The notes under the pieces are model-generated. The model searched no databases and was not told the origin of the DNA. It saw only the letters and a program-made list of their open reading frames with translations. Shown here piece by piece: positions 13,597 to 16,851 of a stretch of DNA of 16,851 nt. This stretch comes from UMGS755 sp045602005 (GTDB taxonomy: Bacteria > Bacillota > Clostridia > UBA1381 > UBA9506): positions 1 to 16,851 of the forward strand of contig JAZSAS010000052.1 of the NCBI GenBank assembly GCA_045602005.1, given 5' to 3'. The position numbers were made by a program, and so were the translations under genes. The stretch's first letter is position 1. Each line of letters starts with the position of its first letter.

Positions 13597-16443
13597 ATGA
13601 AAAAGACAAAGAAGTTTCTATCGTTGTTATTGGCGCTGTCCATGGTTATCTCCATGGCTGTTCCTATGGCTTTTGCAGCAGATTTTACAGATGTTCCCCA
13701 AACACACCAGTACTATGAGGCAATTCAGAGCCTGGTTGCACGGGGTATTATCTCCGGCATGGGTGATGGAACATTCGCTCCTAATGCAACCATTAAACGT
13801 TCAGAGTTTGCAAAAATGGTTATTTATGCAATCGGCATGGGCAATTTTGTAGGTTCGGGAGCAGTTGAAACCGGTTTCCCCGATGTGGCTGCCGATCATT
13901 GGGCTGCCGGGGTTATTAAAGCTGCACATGATCAGGGCATTATCAATGGCTATGACGACGGCACATTTAAGCCGGATGAGCCTGTTACATATGAACAAGC
14001 CATTAAGATGACTGTATGTGCAAAATCTGCAGCACTGGGTTCTGTTGCTGAAAAAAATGGTGGCTATCCTGAAGGTTATAAAAAGCTTGGTCAGAGCTAT
14101 GGTTTTGTAAAGGGCATCACAGATGGCTCCTACACAGCCCCTGCAACACGTGGCACCATTGCCAAGCTGATTGACAACATGCTTAAAATTAACTTATCTG
14201 AGCAGATGGGTAACCTTCCCACAATTGAAAACACCAATCAGTTGGAAGAAGTTGAAGGCCAGATTGTTGCGGTTTATGGTGCGAGCATTGAGTCTTCTTC
14301 TACCAAGTTAACCAAAAATCAGATTAAGGTAATTCTTTCTGATGGCGACGAGCAGATTTTTAATATCAGCAACTTATCTAATAAGGATACAATAGCTTCT
14401 TACTTAGGAAAGCTTGTTGTTATTTATTATCGTGATGATTATTCTGTTGAAGTTCCCGAAATTTCTTCACTGAGCGAAAAGCGGAGCAGAAATGAGGAAA
14501 TCATTGTTAATGTAGCCGATATTTATGATTACTCCAACACAGAAGTTGTTTACTATGATTCTGACAGTGATGATGAAACATCCTTGCGTGTTGACAGTAA
14601 TGCTGTTATCGTGTATAACGGTAGTTATTATGATGACAAGACCTTTGGCGCATTGTTAGATGATAACATTAACAATGCAGGTTCCATCCGTTTCCTGTGC
14701 ACAGAGGGAGAGGACACCGCTGCTGATGTTATTTTCTTCACTTCTTATGTAAACTGGTTTGTTACCTCTAAGTCTTCTTCTACCAAATTGGTTTATGGTG
14801 AAGTGGGAGGCATTTCAGATAAGATTGAAATCAATGACGAAAGCGACAGTATTGATGTCACAATTTTAAAAGACGGAAAGGAAGTTTCCTTTAGCAATAT
14901 TGCTAAAAACCAGGTTCTGTCTATTTCCAAGAGTGCTGACGGCAAAAAGATGGAAGTTCTGATTTCTGATGATACAGTTACAGGTCGTGTTTCTGCTATG
15001 ACCCGTGGCGAAAAGAAATTGACGATCAATTCCAAGGAATATTTCTTTGCTTCTGGAGTCACCTTTGGTGATGAAATCACAGTAAGCTCCAATTTAAAAC
15101 TGTATCTGGATTCTTTCGGCAGGGTAGCAAAATATGATTTTCAGGCGGCATCTGCTAATTATATTTATGCTTATCTGCTACAGTTTAAAAACTTTGGTAA
15201 CTCTATGAGCAGTGATATTTATATGCAGGTTTTGAATTTGAATTCCACTTCTAATAAGCAGGCAACGGAGTTGAAACTCGCAGACAGAGTTACAGTGAAC
15301 GGTAAAACCTACACAACAGCTGAGGATTTTAACACTATTTTGGAAATTTTAAAATCAACAGCACAGTACTATGAAGGAACCGGCGACTATGATTTTGGTT
15401 CTGATGATGTTTATCAGCCCATAAAATACACTTTGAATAGTGATAAAGTCAACACCATTTTGGTTGGTACTCAGGATGTGACACCAACAGATGCCGACCT
15501 CAAGGTTGATAGAACTGCCGTTGATACACCAATTAAGTGTACAACCAAGAATACAACACTGGCAAGCATTTATAAGTTAACTTCTTCTACCAAGGTTCTC
15601 TATGTTCCGGCAGAAAGTGCAGACCGCTTGACCACTACTGAATATACAATTAAGAACGGTAACCAGTCTGGTTTTGAAAAAAATAGTTCTTACCGGGTTG
15701 TTATGGTTGATGTAAGTGCATCCAAGACACCTGCCCTTGTCATTGTATATGGCGCTTCTACAGCTGCTTCCAGTGAGTGGAGCAGTAATACGCCCAAGGT
15801 TGTGACTTATAAGCAAGATGTTGGAGATAGCTATGAAATTACCTTAGAGGGTTCCGGCAGTAGTGACGTCTACATAGACGAAAACGGTGCTTTCTATGAT
15901 CAGGTTAGCATTGGTGATGTTGTCAGAGTGTCTGCTGACGTCGATTTAAGAATTGAAGCTTTAGAGATGGTTATATCTGCCGTTGATATTTATGCAGGGG
16001 ATGAATTTGTTAGAACGGATCAGGAAGAAGAACGTAGCACCAGAAAAGAAGGTGCATCAACCAGTACCTCAAGTGCTTTGATTAAAGAGGGCGATAATAT
16101 TACTGAAGAGGCAGCACAGATGGTTCTCATGGCCGGTGTTGCATACGAAATCGTGGGTGACACCATGTTCATGGCATTGGATTATCCCACAGCGGATGAG
16201 GAATGGACAGAGCTCGGCCTGGCAAATGAAGGCTATCTCAAGAATCTGGACATTTCCGGTGCGAAGTACATTGTGGTGCCGTTTAAATCTAACGGAACAG
16301 TTAATGAACTTAAATTTAATCCTGCAGCGGAAGTAGGTCAGGTTGCAACCTATGCATCTGGTGCAAAGGAAACAGCTGATAAGCTGTTTGTATACCGTGC
16401 ATATAACGATGTGAAACTCATTGTTGTTTTCCGTGCGGAGTAG
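13597..16443 (+). CDS. SLH-domain surface (S-layer-type) protein
   Basis: A secreted cell-surface protein of 948 aa. Residues 1-27 are a Sec signal peptide (KKTKKFLSLLLALSMVISMA..., cleavage after AFA). Three SLH domains follow at about 29-75, 90-140 and 150-195; they anchor proteins to pyruvylated secondary wall polymers. The first two keep the DGTFxPxxxxxR/YxxA pattern (GMGDGTFAPNATIKRSEFAK, GYDDGTFKPDEPVTYEQAIK); the third, GITDGSYTAPATRGTIAK, is diverged. The remaining ~750 residues are rich in Ser, Thr, Asp and Val, look beta-rich, contain few Cys, and match no domain I recognise. SSSTKL-like segments recur. ATG at 13597 has GGAGGG five bases ahead. It is a single-gene unit with strong promoter, leader hairpin and strong terminator, fitting an abundant S-layer component. 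An adhesin or enzyme role cannot be ruled out. Confidence 0.92.
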   Translation: MKKTKKFLSLLLALSMVISMAVPMAFAADFTDVPQTHQYYEAIQSLVARGIISGMGDGTFAPNATIKRSEFAKMVIYAIGMGNFVGSGAVETGFPDVAADHWAAGVIKAAHDQGIINGYDDGTFKPDEPVTYEQAIKMTVCAKSAALGSVAEKNGGYPEGYKKLGQSYGFVKGITDGSYTAPATRGTIAKLIDNMLKINLSEQMGNLPTIENTNQLEEVEGQIVAVYGASIESSSTKLTKNQIKVILSDGDEQIFNISNLSNKDTIASYLGKLVVIYYRDDYSVEVPEISSLSEKRSRNEEIIVNVADIYDYSNTEVVYYDSDSDDETSLRVDSNAVIVYNGSYYDDKTFGALLDDNINNAGSIRFLCTEGEDTAADVIFFTSYVNWFVTSKSSSTKLVYGEVGGISDKIEINDESDSIDVTILKDGKEVSFSNIAKNQVLSISKSADGKKMEVLISDDTVTGRVSAMTRGEKKLTINSKEYFFASGVTFGDEITVSSNLKLYLDSFGRVAKYDFQAASANYIYAYLLQFKNFGNSMSSDIYMQVLNLNSTSNKQATELKLADRVTVNGKTYTTAEDFNTILEILKSTAQYYEGTGDYDFGSDDVYQPIKYTLNSDKVNTILVGTQDVTPTDADLKVDRTAVDTPIKCTTKNTTLASIYKLTSSTKVLYVPAESADRLTTTEYTIKNGNQSGFEKNSSYRVVMVDVSASKTPALVIVYGASTAASSEWSSNTPKVVTYKQDVGDSYEITLEGSGSSDVYIDENGAFYDQVSIGDVVRVSADVDLRIEALEMVISAVDIYAGDEFVRTDQEEERSTRKEGASTSTSSALIKEGDNITEEAAQMVLMAGVAYEIVGDTMFMALDYPTADEEWTELGLANEGYLKNLDISGAKYIVVPFKSNGTVNELKFNPAAEVGQVATYASGAKETADKLFVYRAYNDVKLIVVFRAE

Positions 16444-16460
16444 TACGTGATATCTCATTA

Positions 16461-16500
16461 AAATTATCCCCCGGCAACCTAAGTTGCCGGGGGATAATTT
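16461..16500. terminator. Terminator of the SLH protein gene
   Basis: A perfect 18-bp stem (arms 16461-16478 and 16483-16500) with core ATCCCCCGGCAAC, a CTAA tetraloop, and an AT-rich end reading GATAATTT. It begins 17 bases after the stop codon. The U-tract is short, but the stem is very stable. Confidence 0.9.
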
Positions 16501-16538
16501 AATTATGCGTACTGTTTGAAGGGTGAATTAGTAATATG

Positions 16539-16569
16539 AAAAAACCGTACACATCAGTGTACGGTTTTT

Positions 16570-16570
<1 letters not shown>
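16539..16570 (-). terminator. Terminator of the initiator tRNA gene
   Basis: Arms AAAAAACCGTACAC (16539-16552) and its exact complement (16557-16570) around an ATCA loop, flanked by A6 and T6, so it can work on both strands. On the minus strand it begins at the last base of the tRNA gene; the CCA-end A is also the first base of the stem. Confidence 0.9.
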
Positions 16571-16646
<76 letters not shown>

Positions 16647-16661
16647 ATATGAAAATGTCAC

Positions 16662-16671
16662 GTCATATGAC
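16662..16671. repeat. Palindrome at the tRNA-Met transcription start
   Basis: GTCATATGAC is a perfect 10-base palindrome, 6 bases beyond the -10 of the tRNA-Met promoter, so it covers the predicted start site. A further TGTCA at 16656-16660 echoes one half. It may be chance or an operator. Confidence 0.4.
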
Positions 16672-16677
16672 ATAATT

Positions 16678-16706
16678 ATAATATCATAATGAAACCAATT
16701 TGTCAA
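16678..16706 (-). promoter_or_regulatory. Promoter of the initiator tRNA
   Basis: On the minus strand TTGACA (16701-16706) and TATTAT (16678-16683) are separated by 17 bp. The start site is near 16671, about 25 bases upstream of the mature tRNA 5' end. Confidence 0.85.
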
Positions 16707-16778
16707 GTGTTATTTTGCCAATTCAATAACATTTTATGCTTAATTTTACAAAAACGTGAAAAGTAAATGAACAAACAC

Positions 16779-16808
16779 TTGACAGAATGAGTCTGTTCGT
16801 GCTAAAAT
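16779..16808 (+). promoter_or_regulatory. Promoter of the tRNA-Leu gene
   Basis: TTGACA at 16779-16784 and TAAAAT at 16803-16808 with an 18-bp spacer, placing the start about 10 bases before the tRNA. A TATAAT at 16808-16813 is too far from the -35 (23 bp) but may contribute to melting. It is divergent from the tRNA-Met promoter. Confidence 0.7.
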
Positions 16809-16823
16809 ATAATAGTTATTTAT

Positions 16824-16851
16824 GCGGGCGTGGCGGAATTGGCAGACGCGC
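16824..16851 (+). tRNA. tRNA-Leu, 5' part only (cut by window end)
   Basis: Acceptor strand GCGGGCG, then TG, then the D arm GCGGAATTGGCAGACGCG, a pattern typical of bacterial tRNA-Leu 5' halves. Only 28 bases are visible, so the anticodon and the long variable arm are not seen. A tRNA-Ser is the less likely alternative. Confidence 0.85.

Noticed and set aside
16771..16798. GAACA...TGTTC symmetry around the tRNA-Leu promoter as an SOS box
   Set aside because: The arms are about 20 bases apart instead of 4, and lack the full CGAAC/GTTCG pattern.

Overview
The window looks like a piece of core chromosome from an endospore-forming, moderately low-GC Gram-positive bacterium, most likely a member of Clostridia. 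The evidence is a complete spoIIAA-spoIIAB-sigF operon behind a near-perfect sigma-H promoter and two Spo0A boxes, a surface protein with SLH domains, strong AGGAGG-type ribosome binding sites, use of TTG and GTG starts, and AT-rich intergenic DNA with TTGACA/TATAAT promoters. I cannot name the genus. I see no insertion sequence, phage gene, CRISPR array or other sign of recent transfer.

Layout. (1) Bases 1-5584, plus strand: lexA, an M20 amidohydrolase and an ABC exporter half-transporter, closely spaced and probably co-transcribed. A second ABC exporter half-transporter follows behind its own promoter, which carries nested dyad symmetry. A perfect bidirectional terminator (5595-5634) separates this block from the convergent sporulation operon. 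(2) Bases 5662-9924, minus strand: sigF, spoIIAB and spoIIAA (transcribed from spoIIAA towards sigF), a MATE efflux transporter, and a metal-dependent amidohydrolase. Between the MATE gene and spoIIAA a long hairpin carries two inverted Spo0A boxes upstream of the sigma-H promoter. (3) Bases 9949-13473: a divergent promoter region, then prolyl-tRNA synthetase (proS) with a structured leader, followed by an orphan family-5 peptide-binding lipoprotein. (4) Bases 13510-16500: a large SLH-domain, S-layer-type protein with its own strong promoter, a hairpin in its leader and a strong terminator. (5) Bases 16539-16851: an initiator tRNA-Met on the minus strand with its own promoter and terminator, and the 5' end of a tRNA-Leu on the plus strand, cut by the window edge.

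How the genes work together. The spoIIA operon encodes the forespore switch: SpoIIAB binds and inhibits sigma-F, and SpoIIAA releases it when dephosphorylated. The control sites seen here fit entry into sporulation through Spo0A and sigma-H. LexA (SOS repressor), ProRS and the initiator tRNA are housekeeping functions. The two ABC exporters, the MATE pump, the two hydrolases and the binding protein deal with export, peptide or amino-acid derivatives and surface structure, and nothing ties them into one pathway.

No gene cassette here looks like a new multi-gene system. The observations most worth a second look are regulatory: the Spo0A-box hairpin, the nested operator at 3723-3767, the half-site cluster before the MATE gene, the proS leader, and an initiator tRNA with C at the discriminator position. 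All calls are from reading the sequence by eye; no searches were run.
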